A DNA stretch of 64,000 bases from Pedobacter sp. ASV28 (GTDB lineage: Bacteria > Bacteroidota > Bacteroidia > Sphingobacteriales > Sphingobacteriaceae), in contig NZ_JAELTN010000001.1 of the NCBI RefSeq assembly GCF_016428855.1, positions 1 to 64,000 on the forward strand, read 5' to 3'. The notes under the pieces were generated by a model that saw only the letters and a list, made by a program, of their open reading frames with translations, searched no databases and was not told where the DNA came from. A program made the translations under genes and the position numbers. This document shows positions 41,612-49,575 of the stretch, one piece after another; the stretch's first letter is position 1; every line of letters begins with the position of its first letter.

Positions 41612-44235
41612 TATTCTACAACGCCAATATAAAATGTAGCCGACGGCAAGTTGATGGCAACCGCCCCTATATTAGTAAATTTCACCTCCACGGTATTAAG
41701 AGCAACTACCCTTGAATAAGCGATGATCAGTCCATCGGGCAGTTCGATACCTGGCGATACCGATACAGTTGCCGTTAAGCCAACTCCATTAATGGTAAAA
41801 TTCTGCTTGATAGATGCCCCAGCGTTCACTACGGGCAGATCCGCTACTACAACAGCCTTGGCCAAATAGGATATGCCCGAACCATTCGTACCAATCCTTA
41901 CCTTTCCATCGGTGAAAACCCTTACTCCTTCCTTACGGTTTGAGGCCAGAATAAGTTCTTTGGCATCTGTAGTGCCTACAAAATCTCCATTCACGCCAGG
42001 ATTGGTCGTTCCACCAATACTACCCTCACCATTTCCTGTCCTCAACCAAGCAGCAGTACTTCCCGATGGTCCTTGTGGACCAGCAGGTCCCTGCTCTCCG
42101 GGATCTCCCTGTGCTCCCTTGAGGCCTTGAGGGCCTATCGAACCCACATCTCCCTTATCACCTTTGTCGCCCTTATCGCCTTTAGCCCCTTGTGCCCCAG
42201 TTAAGCCTATTGGACCTTGGGAACCCGTTGGACCAGCCAAACCTATTGGACCCTGTGGGCCTGTTGCACCTACAGCTCCAGCTATGCCCTGATCTCCTTT
42301 ATCACCTTTGTCGCCTTTGTCGCCCTTTGCTCCCTGTGGACCGGTTAGGCCTATTGGGCCCTGAGGACCAGCTGTACCCGCATCTCCTTTATCGCCTTTT
42401 GCACCTGTCAAACCTATTGGACCCGTAGGGCCTGTTGCCCCTTGCGGACCAGCTGCTCCCGCATCTCCCTTATCACCTTTTGCACCTGTCAAACCTATTG
42501 GACCCGTAGGACCTGTTGCCCCTTGTGGGCCCGCAACTCCCGTATCTCCTTTGTCACCTTTATCGCCCTTTGCCCCCTGTGGACCAGTTAGGCCTATTGC
42601 TCCTTGCAGACCTGTAGCGCCTGCATCTCCTTTATCGCCTTTGTCTCCTTTTGTGCCTTGTGCACCTGTCGCTCCCGTTAACCCAATTGGACCCTGTGGA
42701 CCAGCTGCACCCGCATCCCCTTTATCGCCTTTTACACCTGTCAAACCTATTGGACCTGTAGGACCAGTTGCACCGATATCCCCCTTGTCGCCCTTATCGC
42801 CTTTTGCTCCCTGCGGACCTGTGGCTCCCGTTAGCCCAATTGGACCCTGTGGACCAATTGCACCCGTATCTCCTTTGTCGCCTTTTGCTCCCGTCAAACC
42901 TATTGGACCTGTAGGGCCAACTGCACCGGTATCTCCCTTATCGCCCTTATCCCCTTTATCACCATTTGCCCCCTGTGGGCCAACGGGACCAGTAAGACCA
43001 ATAGGGCCTTGCGGACCTGTGGCTCCCGTCAGTCCTGTAGGGCCTGTAGGACCAGTGGGGCCCTGCAAACCTGTAGGACCCTGTGGGCCTGCCACCCCAG
43101 TATCTCCATGATCACCTTTTAAACCTTGTGGACCTGTTGTGCCAGTATCTCCCTTATCTCCTTTAGCTCCTTGCGGACCTACAACACCCGTAGTTAGGTT
43201 GGCTATGGCAACCCAAGTTCCATCTGCCTGTCTTTTAAAAACATTTCCAGTCGAATTATTTAGATAAAGATCACCTTCCTTAACTCCTGCCGGCTCATTT
43301 GCCGTGTTTAAAGAAGTCAAATTACCATTATACCATTGTGCGCCAGCAGGGCCTACAGGGCCCACAATACCTGTCGTTAAATTTGCCACCTCTTTCCAGG
43401 TACCATTCTCCCTTAAGAATACCTTTCCATTATTGTTATTCAGATAATAATCACCATTTCTCGAGTTTGCTGGCTCCGAAGCTACAACTGGAGGATTCAG
43501 TGCTCCATTATTCCAAATAGCACCATTGTCGCCCTTATCGCCTTGATCTCCTTTGTCCCCTTTATCGCCCTTGTCTCCGTTAGCACCTTTCGCTCCGTTA
43601 GCGCCATTCACCCCACTCTCCCCTTTAGGTCCTTGTGGACCTGTAGCTCCATTTATTCCGTGTACACCATTTGCCCCTGCATCACCTTTATCCCCCTTAT
43701 CACCTTTATCTCCAGCAGCACCTTTATCGCCCTTATCGCCTTTTGCACCTTGTGCACCCATAGCGCCCACTGAGCCAGCCACCCCTTGAGGTCCAGCAGC
43801 ACCTGTATCGCCTTTGTCGCCCTTGTCTCCTTTCGCCCCTTGAATTCCAGCAGCCCCCGTTAAACCAATTGCTCCCTGTGGGCCCGCTAATCCTGTATCA
43901 CCTTTGTCTCCTTTATCGCCCTTGTCTCCTTTATCGCCTTTCACCCCAGATCCGGTAGAGAGTTCTTCCCAATTATTCACATTCCACACATTAAATTTGC
44001 TGGTAGTTGTGTTATACACCAATAGACCATTAATGTTATGGTTGGCTACATTCGGAGACTGCAACTGGTTTCTTTGCGTTTCTGTTAGCCTTGGGATCAA
44101 TAAACCCTTATCTGTAGAGCTGATGTCTAAAATAGACTTAGCATTAGGTGTTTGGGTACCAATTCCCACATTACCATTCTGCCCATAAAGAGCAATAGAA
44201 AACAATAGGAATGTTAATAAAGTAAAAATCCTCAT
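41611..44235 (-). CDS. Collagen-like surface protein with Bacteroidota head and tail domains
   Basis: An 874-residue secreted protein. Signal peptide 1-18 ends ALYGQ. A head segment (about 20-96) has [20 protein letters not shown], a module common in phage-like and fibrous proteins of Bacteroidota. Two G-X-Y stretches follow, at 97-235 and about 350-725, rich in [20 protein letters not shown] units. Between them lie two copies of a 55-residue module (W-x-NG, GD-Y/L-YLNN, TW, ANLTTG). The tail (about 726-874) is a compact beta-domain. No T9SS sorting domain is present, so the export route is unclear. It may assemble as a trimeric fibre. First gene of the cassette; a -7 box lies about 71 nt upstream. 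Confidence 0.85.
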   Translation of the reverse strand: MRIFTLLTFLLFSIALYGQNGNVGIGTQTPNAKSILDISSTDKGLLIPRLTETQRNQLQSPNVANHNINGLLVYNTTTSKFNVWNVNNWEELSTGSGVKGDKGDKGDKGDKGDTGLAGPQGAIGLTGAAGIQGAKGDKGDKGDTGAAGPQGVAGSVGAMGAQGAKGDKGDKGAAGDKGDKGDKGDAGANGVHGINGATGPQGPKGESGVNGANGAKGANGDKGDKGDKGDQGDKGDNGAIWNNGALNPPVVASEPANSRNGDYYLNNNNGKVFLRENGTWKEVANLTTGIVGPVGPAGAQWYNGNLTSLNTANEPAGVKEGDLYLNNSTGNVFKRQADGTWVAIANLTTGVVGPQGAKGDKGDTGTTGPQGLKGDHGDTGVAGPQGPTGLQGPTGPTGPTGLTGATGPQGPIGLTGPVGPQGANGDKGDKGDKGDTGAVGPTGPIGLTGAKGDKGDTGAIGPQGPIGLTGATGPQGAKGDKGDKGDIGATGPTGPIGLTGVKGDKGDAGAAGPQGPIGLTGATGAQGTKGDKGDKGDAGATGLQGAIGLTGPQGAKGDKGDKGDTGVAGPQGATGPTGPIGLTGAKGDKGDAGAAGPQGATGPTGPIGLTGAKGDKGDAGTAGPQGPIGLTGPQGAKGDKGDKGDKGDQGIAGAVGATGPQGPIGLAGPTGSQGPIGLTGAQGAKGDKGDKGDKGDVGSIGPQGLKGAQGDPGEQGPAGPQGPSGSTAAWLRTGNGEGSIGGTTNPGVNGDFVGTTDAKELILASNRKEGVRVFTDGKVRIGTNGSGISYLAKAVVVADLPVVNAGASIKQNFTINGVGLTATVSVSPGIELPDGLIIAYSRVVALNTVEVKFTNIGAVAINLPSATFYIGVVE
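42061..43188 (-). repeat. Long collagen-like repeat region in the coding sequence
   Basis: Codes for about 375 residues of continuous Gly-X-Y. The DNA repeats short units (GGTGATAAAGGCGATAAAGG-type segments and GGACCxxxxGGxCCxATxGG-type segments) many times with synonymous drift, so it is prone to slippage and recombination. Confidence 0.8.
43531..43947 (-). repeat. Short collagen-like repeat region in the coding sequence
   Basis: Codes for about 139 residues of Gly-X-Y (residues 97-235), dominated by KGDKGDKGD triplet blocks. Its unit sequence matches the longer stretch at 42061-43188, which suggests shared origin by duplication. Confidence 0.75.
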
Positions 44236-44306
44236 AAATAAAAAGAGCCGTTTGTTGATTTTTGGGTAAATATATACTCAAAATAAAATCATTTTTCTGA
44301 TATAAC

Positions 44307-44314
44307 CAAACTTA
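44307..44314 (-). promoter_or_regulatory. Candidate -7 box TAAGTTTG of the collagen/PorP cassette
   Basis: Perfect TAnnTTTG on the minus strand, leaving about 71 nt of leader before the ATG at 44235. No matching -33 element is evident, so confidence is low. Confidence 0.35.
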
Positions 44315-44423
44315 TCAACATTATTTTACCGAAATCCCATGAAATGTTAATAACCACAACATGCTTTCTGCCAAACATTTGCAAAAAAAACCACTTACAT
44401 ACCCTACGCATCGATAATTAAAT

Positions 44424-44431
44424 TAACTTTG
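44424..44431 (+). promoter_or_regulatory. -7 box TAACTTTG of the transketolase operon
   Basis: Perfect TAnnTTTG on the plus strand, 22 nt before the ATG at 44454. Confidence 0.55.
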
Positions 44432-44453
44432 TTACAATTACAACAATATTTTA

Positions 44454-45299
44454 ATGAAACATACAATCAGCGAATTAGAAGATATCGCTTCACAAGTAAG
44501 AAGAGATGTTTTAAGAATGGTACATGCAGTACAATCCGGGCATCCGGGCGCATCTTTGGGGTGTGCAGATTTTTTCACAGCTTTATATTTCGAAGTGCTT
44601 AACCATAACCCGGAATTCAATATGGACGGAAATGGAGAAGACCTTTTCTTTCTTTCGAACGGACATATTTCGCCGGTATGGTATAGTGTTTTGGCCAGAT
44701 CAGGATATTTCAGCATCAGCGAATTGGCTACCTTCAGAAAACTGGATTCCAGATTACAGGGCCACCCTACTACACATGAAGGCCTTCCAGGTGTACGCAT
44801 CGCCTCTGGCTCATTGGGACAAGGCTTATCTGTTGCCATTGGCGCAGCACTGGCCAAAAAAATAAATGGCGACAAATCTTTAGTATATGCCCTTTTAGGA
44901 GATGGAGAACTACAGGAAGGCCAAAACTGGGAAGCATTCATGTTTGCTCCTTTCAACAAAGTGGACCACTTAATTGCCAGTATAGATTACAATGGCCAAC
45001 AAATTGATGGCCCAACCGAAAAAGTACTTTCTTTAGAAAACCTACAGGCCAAGTTTGAAGCCTTTGGCTGGCATGTGATCACCTCCGACGGAAACGATAT
45101 GCAAGAAATTGTCAAGGCATTACATTACGCAAAATCACTGACCGGAAAAGGTAGGCCCATCTTAAACCTAATGAGTACTCAAATGGGCTATGGCGTTGAC
45201 TTTATGGTCGGTACACATAAATGGCATGGCTCTGCCCCTAACGATGCGCAATTGGAAAGTGCTTTGGGCCAAATAAAGGAAACCATAGGAGATTACTAA
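44454..45299 (+). CDS. Transketolase, N-terminal subunit
   Basis: A 281-residue protein equal to the thiamine-diphosphate-binding half of transketolase. It has RMVHAVQSGHPGASLGCADF near the start (the phosphate-side His and the GHPG turn) and the ThDP motif LLGDGELQEGQNWEAFMFA (about residues 143-161), followed by IDYNGQQIDGPTEKV. The pyrimidine-side domain is missing and is supplied by the next gene. Split transketolases are regular in Bacteroidota and archaea. The active enzyme works in the pentose phosphate pathway. The gap to the second subunit is 150 bp and gene-free. Confidence 0.93.
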   Translation: MKHTISELEDIASQVRRDVLRMVHAVQSGHPGASLGCADFFTALYFEVLNHNPEFNMDGNGEDLFFLSNGHISPVWYSVLARSGYFSISELATFRKLDSRLQGHPTTHEGLPGVRIASGSLGQGLSVAIGAALAKKINGDKSLVYALLGDGELQEGQNWEAFMFAPFNKVDHLIASIDYNGQQIDGPTEKVLSLENLQAKFEAFGWHVITSDGNDMQEIVKALHYAKSLTGKGRPILNLMSTQMGYGVDFMVGTHKWHGSAPNDAQLESALGQIKETIGDY

Positions 45300-45449
45300 A
45301 CCAGATGTAGAGACCCATGCCCTGAAAAGGCTTCGGCACTCCATCTCATACATTTAATAATTAAATAGATTGGGGCAATAGTGCTTAGATTTGAAACCCT
45401 TAAAATGGCCTATCTACTATTTCAACTCCTTTCTACTATCTCATAAAAA

Positions 45450-46409
45450 ATGAAAAAATATACTTATACAGAAAAAAAAGATACACGTTCTGGATTTGGA
45501 GCTGGCCTACATGAAGCCGGCAAACGCAACGAAAATGTTGTTGCCCTTTGTGCCGACCTGGTTGGCTCTCTAAAAATGGATGCCTTCATTAAAGATTTCC
45601 CTGAAAGATTTGTTCAGGTTGGAATTGCCGAGGCCAACATGATGGGTATTGCTGCAGGACTTACCATTGGTGGAAAAATTCCTTTCACCGGAACTTTTGC
45701 CAATTTTTCAACTGGCCGTGTGTATGATCAAATTCGCCAGTCTATAGCCTATTCGGGTAAAAACGTAAAAATTTGCGCCTCGCACGCCGGCCTAACACTG
45801 GGCGAAGATGGTGCAACCCACCAAATATTGGAAGATATAGGTTTAATGAAAATGCTACCTGGCATGGTGGTGATCAACCCATGTGACTATAACCAAACCA
45901 AGGCAGCCACCCTAGCCATTATGGATTATGAAGGCCCCGTATACTTACGTTTCGGACGTCCTGTAATTCCAGTGTTCACCCCTGAAGATCAAAAATTTGA
46001 AATTGGCAAGGCCTGGATGGTAAACGAAGGTACAGATGTAACCATTGTGGCTACAGGGCACATGGTATGGAGAGCCATCCAAGCGGGAGAAATGCTAGAA
46101 GAACTTGGCATAAGTGCAGAAATAATAAATATCCACACCATTAAACCTTTAGACGAAGAAGCCATCTTAAAGTCGGTAAAGAAAACCGGATGCATTGTAA
46201 CCTGCGAAGAGCACAATAAATTTGGTGGCTTAGGAGAAAGCGTTGCCCGCTTTTTAACGACTACTTATTTGGCCCCACAAGAATTTGTTGCCGTAAATGA
46301 TAGTTTCGGAGAAAGTGCCACACCAGACCAATTGATGACTAAATACAAATTAGATCCTTCAGATATCGTAGCTGCTGCACAAAAGGTAATGGCCAGAAAA
46401 GTAAAATAA
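45450..46409 (+). CDS. Transketolase, C-terminal subunit
   Basis: A 319-residue protein with the pyrimidine-binding and C-terminal domains of transketolase. It has RSGFGAGLHEAGKRNENVVALCAD near the start, FVQVGIAEANMMGIAAGLTI with the catalytic Glu that activates ThDP (about residue 57), ICASHAGLTLGEDGATHQ (about 108-126) with substrate-binding His residues, and VYLRFGRP (about 154). The C-terminal domain has TIVATGHMVWRAIQAGEML. It is completed by the N-terminal subunit upstream. The ECF sigma gene begins only 4 bp after its stop, so the two are probably on one transcript. Confidence 0.93.
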   Translation: MKKYTYTEKKDTRSGFGAGLHEAGKRNENVVALCADLVGSLKMDAFIKDFPERFVQVGIAEANMMGIAAGLTIGGKIPFTGTFANFSTGRVYDQIRQSIAYSGKNVKICASHAGLTLGEDGATHQILEDIGLMKMLPGMVVINPCDYNQTKAATLAIMDYEGPVYLRFGRPVIPVFTPEDQKFEIGKAWMVNEGTDVTIVATGHMVWRAIQAGEMLEELGISAEIINIHTIKPLDEEAILKSVKKTGCIVTCEEHNKFGGLGESVARFLTTTYLAPQEFVAVNDSFGESATPDQLMTKYKLDPSDIVAAAQKVMARKVK

Positions 46410-46413
46410 CCCT

Positions 46414-46965
46414 ATGAAGCAGGTTGAAGACGATGAAATACTTTTAAAGTTCAGCGATGAAAAAACTCGCAATACTGCCTTCAACCTGCTTCTAACCAAA
46501 TACCAACAAAAAATATATTGGCACGTTCGCAGACTGGTCATTGACCATGATGATGCCGATGACCTTGTACAAGATACCTTTGTAAAAGTCTGGAAAAACC
46601 TGGGCAGTTTTCGTAACGATTCGCAATTATATACTTGGATATATAGAATCGCAACCAATGAATGCATTACCTTTCTCAACAAGAAAAGGAACAAAAACAA
46701 TGTCTCTCTAGAAGAAATTAATACCGAGCTTTCCGAAACCTTGGCTGCATCAACTTATTTTGACGGAGATAAGATCGAGCGAAAACTACAGCAAGCCATT
46801 CTCACCTTACCGGAAAAACAGCGCATCATCTTTAACATGAAATATTTTGATGATATGAAATATGATGAAATATCTGAGGTTTTGGGCACAAGCGTAGGCG
46901 CACTTAAAGCCTCATTTCATATTGCAGTAAAAAAAATTGAACGTATTTTATCAAATGAAGATTAA
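46414..46965 (+). CDS. ECF RNA polymerase sigma factor
   Basis: A 183-residue sigma-70-family factor. Region 2: FNLLLTKYQQKIYWHVRRL, then DADDLVQDTFVKVWKNLGSF (about residues 48-67), then LYTWIYRIATNECI. Region 4: QQAILTLPEKQRIIFNMKYF, then YDEISEVLGTSVGALKASFHIAVKKI (the DNA-reading helix-turn-helix, about 149-174). No extra domain. Its position right after the transketolase subunit and before a membrane protein of anti-sigma type suggests that the downstream protein is its regulator. The target promoters cannot be read from the window. Confidence 0.92.
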   Translation: MKQVEDDEILLKFSDEKTRNTAFNLLLTKYQQKIYWHVRRLVIDHDDADDLVQDTFVKVWKNLGSFRNDSQLYTWIYRIATNECITFLNKKRNKNNVSLEEINTELSETLAASTYFDGDKIERKLQQAILTLPEKQRIIFNMKYFDDMKYDEISEVLGTSVGALKASFHIAVKKIERILSNED

Positions 46966-47003
46966 ATAATTAAACCTTTTGCGTTAAAACATATCCATAA
47001 TAC

Positions 47004-47633
47004 ATGATGAGTAAAATGGCTGAAAATATAGAATGGGAAAAAGAGGCGCCAGAATTAGCTAAACTGCCAAAGTCAAACCCTTTTAGTGTACCGAATGCTT
47101 ATTTCGATAGTTTAACAGAACGCATTAATCAAACGGTATTTATAAACACTATAAGTGAACATAAACATACGGGCTTTAGCACTCCTCCTGATTACTTTAA
47201 GCACCTGGAAGAACAGCTTGTTTCAAGAATTTACATAGAAAATTTTGAAAACGAGAAAAACAACCAAGGTTTTTCTGTTCCAGAAGACTACTTTAAAAAG
47301 TTACAGTCGACCATTGCCGCAAAAACAGTGGAAATGAAACCTATAACCAAAGTGGTTCGTTTATGGAATACGGATTTCTTTAAATACGCTACAGCTGCCT
47401 GTATTGTTCTGATGTGTGCCTTAGGTTTATACGTCAACCAACAATACCAAGTAAAGCAGTTTGCCCATAATGAACTGACTAAAGAGCAGCTCTTATATGA
47501 TATAGATGAGAGCCTCATCATCGAACATATTAATGAAAGCCAAACAGCCACGGCCGCTAAAATTTCAAATAATGAAATAGAAGATTATATATTGGACAAC
47601 TTTTCAACGGCCGACCTGTCTAACAATTTATAA
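47004..47633 (+). CDS. Putative membrane regulator (anti-sigma-like) with three FSVPxxYFxxL repeats
   Basis: A 209-residue single-pass protein with no signal peptide. The cytoplasmic N-terminal part holds three copies of a short motif: FSVPNAYFDSLTERI (27-41), FSTPPDYFKHLEEQL (58-72) and FSVPEDYFKKLQSTI (90-104). One membrane helix follows at about 127-143, then a polar C-terminal part of 65 residues that would be periplasmic. Such an N-in, single-helix layout right after an ECF sigma gene is typical of an anti-sigma factor, but there is no zinc motif (HxxxCxxC), so the call is an inference from context. I do not recognise a named family. Two later in-frame ATGs are also possible starts. Confidence 0.55.
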   Translation: MMSKMAENIEWEKEAPELAKLPKSNPFSVPNAYFDSLTERINQTVFINTISEHKHTGFSTPPDYFKHLEEQLVSRIYIENFENEKNNQGFSVPEDYFKKLQSTIAAKTVEMKPITKVVRLWNTDFFKYATAACIVLMCALGLYVNQQYQVKQFAHNELTKEQLLYDIDESLIIEHINESQTATAAKISNNEIEDYILDNFSTADLSNNL

Positions 47634-47698
47634 CCTCAAGGAAACAATAGCTAACAGTCGTTTCTTTATTATTGATCGCACAACAAATAACAACATAA

Positions 47699-48148
47699 AT
47701 GAAAAACATATTTTTTGCCCTATTTGTCTTACTGCCCGGTTTGGCCCTAGCCCAAGGACCTAGAATGGGCGGAGAAAAAATGGAAGCCAAAAAAGTGGCT
47801 TGGATAACAACAAAGCTAGATCTTACCACAGATGAAGCTAAGATCTTTTGGCCAATTTATAATGATTATGTACGAGAGCAATCTACCCTAAGAAAAGAGC
47901 GCTTTCAAAAGATGATCAGCTTTAAGAAGATCAAGGAGATCGAAGATTTGGACGACAATGAAATTCAGGCACTGATCATGAACGACTTCAACTTTAGACA
48001 ACGCGATCTGGATATTGAAAAAAAATATTATTACAAGCTTAAATCAAACTTGCCTATCAAACTGGTGGGCAAATTTTATAGGGCACAAGAAGCCTTTAAG
48101 AAAGAATTGCTCAATCAATATAGAAATGATCCTCCAAAGGATAACTAG
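47699..48148 (+). CDS. Secreted Spy/CpxP-like protein, putative sensor of the ECF system
   Basis: A 149-residue protein with signal peptide MKNIFFALFVLLPGLALAQ. The mature part is helical and charged: AWITTKLDLTTDEAKIFWPIYNDYV, then STLRKERFQKMISFKKIKEI, then NDFNFRQRDLDIEKKYYYKLK and KFYRAQEAFKKELL. The LTTDEAKIFWPIYN piece resembles the LTxxQ-type motif of Spy/CpxP and of the proteins commonly listed in Bacteroidota as sensors of ECF-type sigma factors. It lies 65 bp after the putative regulator. A role as a periplasmic stress partner fits, but no partner contact can be shown. Confidence 0.65.
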   Translation: MKNIFFALFVLLPGLALAQGPRMGGEKMEAKKVAWITTKLDLTTDEAKIFWPIYNDYVREQSTLRKERFQKMISFKKIKEIEDLDDNEIQALIMNDFNFRQRDLDIEKKYYYKLKSNLPIKLVGKFYRAQEAFKKELLNQYRNDPPKDN

Positions 48149-48200
48149 TTACCCCATACAAAGGGGTATATAAATAGCTTTCTTCATCCACCCCAACTCT

Positions 48201-48220
48201 CGCCTACCTAGGTAGGGCGG
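48201..48220. repeat. Near-perfect palindrome CGCCTACCTAGGTAGGGCGG
   Basis: The core CCTACCTAGGTAGG (48203-48216) is a perfect 14-bp palindrome in the gap before the aminotransferase gene. It could be a protein-binding site or a small cruciform. Its position, about 55 bp after the stop of the ECF partner gene, also allows a role in transcript ending. Confidence 0.45.
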
Positions 48221-48258
48221 GACGATTAAAGGGTAGTAATAAAATACTGATCTTGGAT

Positions 48259-48320
48259 AATGCCTTAGGGTTTTCGTTTTCATGAAAGTGATAACAGGGC
48301 CTTAGGCATTCTCTTTTTAT
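48259..48320 (+). terminator. Possible terminator after the ECF sigma operon
   Basis: AATGCCTTAGG (48259-48269) pairs with CCTTAGGCATT (48300-48310) with one mismatch across a 30-nt loop, followed by CTCTTTTTATTT. The loop is long, so the efficiency is uncertain. Confidence 0.45.
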
Positions 48321-48356
48321 TTACCTCAAATTTCAGCATAATGCAGCTAAATAAGC

Positions 48357-48364
48357 TACTTTTG
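48357..48364 (+). promoter_or_regulatory. -7 box TACTTTTG of the aminotransferase gene, leaderless layout
   Basis: Perfect TAnnTTTG ending 4 nt before the ATG at 48369. Confidence 0.6.
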
Positions 48365-48368
48365 CATT

Positions 48369-49562
48369 ATGCTTACACAACGACAACTTTTTCTTCAACA
48401 TAATGCCCAAACTTCCGACAGTCCCTTATTATTGGAATTTGTAAAGGCAGAAGGAATTTATCTTTATGATGAAAAAGATCGAAAATACATCGATCTCATT
48501 GCTGGTATTGGCGTAAGCAATATAGGGCATTGCCACCCTAATGTGGTAAATGCCGTACAACAACAGGCTGCAACCTATATGCACCTAATGGTATATGGAG
48601 AGTTTGTTCAAACTCCACAGGTAAATTTTGCCAGTCTTTTGGCAACCGTACTCCCCAAAAACCTACATTGTACCTATTTTGTAAACTCAGGTGCAGAAGC
48701 CGTTGAAGGTGCCATGAAATTGGCCAAAAGATATACCGGAAAGAAAGGTTTTATAGCCTGTAAAAATGCCTACCACGGAAGCACCCAAGGGGCAGAAAGC
48801 TTAATGGAGAGCGATTTCTATTCGGCAGGCTATGGTCCATTTTTACCGCATGTTAGCTTTATAAACCATAACAACATTGCCGATCTAGAGAAAATCACTA
48901 CCGATACCGCCGCAGTTTTCATTGAGCCTATACAGGGTGAAGCTGGTATTAGGCCAGCCAACAATATATATATGAAGGCCTTAAAGGAACGATGCTTGGA
49001 GACTGGCACTTTGCTCATCTTCGACGAGATCCAATCTGGCTTTGGAAGAACCGGAAAAATGTTTGCATTTGAACACTACGAAGTAGTACCTGATGTTTTA
49101 CTCCTGGCCAAAGGAATTGGTGGTGGTATGCCCATTGGAGCCTTCATCAGTTCAACAGAAATCATGTCGGTGCTATCTTATAGCCCAATTTTAGGACATA
49201 TGACCACCTTTGGCGGACACCCTGTATGTTGCGCTGCCGGATTGGCTACCTTAAATACTTTATTAAATGATCATATTATTGACCAGGTAGAAGAAAAAGG
49301 AGCATTATTCAAACAACTTTTACAACATGCTGCCATTAAAGAAATAAGGGGAAAAGGGTTGATGCTTGCCGCAGAATTCGATAGCTTTGAGAAAAACAAG
49401 GCGATTATTGATGGCTGTATAGAAGACGGATTGATTACAGATTGGTTTCTGCATTGCAGCAATTCCATGCGCATAGCCCCACCTTTGATCATTACCGAAG
49501 AACAGATCAGGATCGCTTGCCAAATTATTCTTCAAAATATTGAAAAAGTTTATACCACTTAA
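48369..49562 (+). CDS. Class III PLP-dependent aminotransferase (acetylornithine/GABA type)
   Basis: A 397-residue enzyme of fold-type I, class III. Motifs: YIDLIAGIGVSNIGHCHP (about residues 38-55), FVNSGAEAVEGAMKLAKRYTGK (about 106-127), EPIQGEAGIRPAN (about 183-195), LIFDEIQSGFGRTGKMFAFEHY (about 216-237) with the cofactor Asp, and VLLLAKGIGGGMPIGAF with the Schiff-base Lys (about 248). Similar to ArgD and 4-aminobutyrate aminotransferases. The amino donor is not determined by the sequence, and no arg or gab gene is nearby. It is followed after 13 bp by a response regulator gene, probably by chance. Confidence 0.88.
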   Translation: MLTQRQLFLQHNAQTSDSPLLLEFVKAEGIYLYDEKDRKYIDLIAGIGVSNIGHCHPNVVNAVQQQAATYMHLMVYGEFVQTPQVNFASLLATVLPKNLHCTYFVNSGAEAVEGAMKLAKRYTGKKGFIACKNAYHGSTQGAESLMESDFYSAGYGPFLPHVSFINHNNIADLEKITTDTAAVFIEPIQGEAGIRPANNIYMKALKERCLETGTLLIFDEIQSGFGRTGKMFAFEHYEVVPDVLLLAKGIGGGMPIGAFISSTEIMSVLSYSPILGHMTTFGGHPVCCAAGLATLNTLLNDHIIDQVEEKGALFKQLLQHAAIKEIRGKGLMLAAEFDSFEKNKAIIDGCIEDGLITDWFLHCSNSMRIAPPLIITEEQIRIACQIILQNIEKVYTT

Positions 49563-49575
49563 CCATAGATAGCCG

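Noticed and set aside
42551-43789. Long plus-strand frames rich in Ser-Pro-Leu-Ser-Pro opposite the collagen-like gene
   Set aside because: They are the antisense reading of Gly-X-Y repeats. The repeat has few stops on either strand, so open frames are expected; there is no signal peptide, promoter or homology.
42061-43947. Repeat array considered as CRISPR
   Set aside because: The repeats are short, contiguous and in a single coding frame of Gly-X-Y; there are no spacers and no cas genes.
45300-45449. Gap between the two transketolase genes considered for a small gene
   Set aside because: Only a 13-codon frame occurs, and no hairpin or box stands out.
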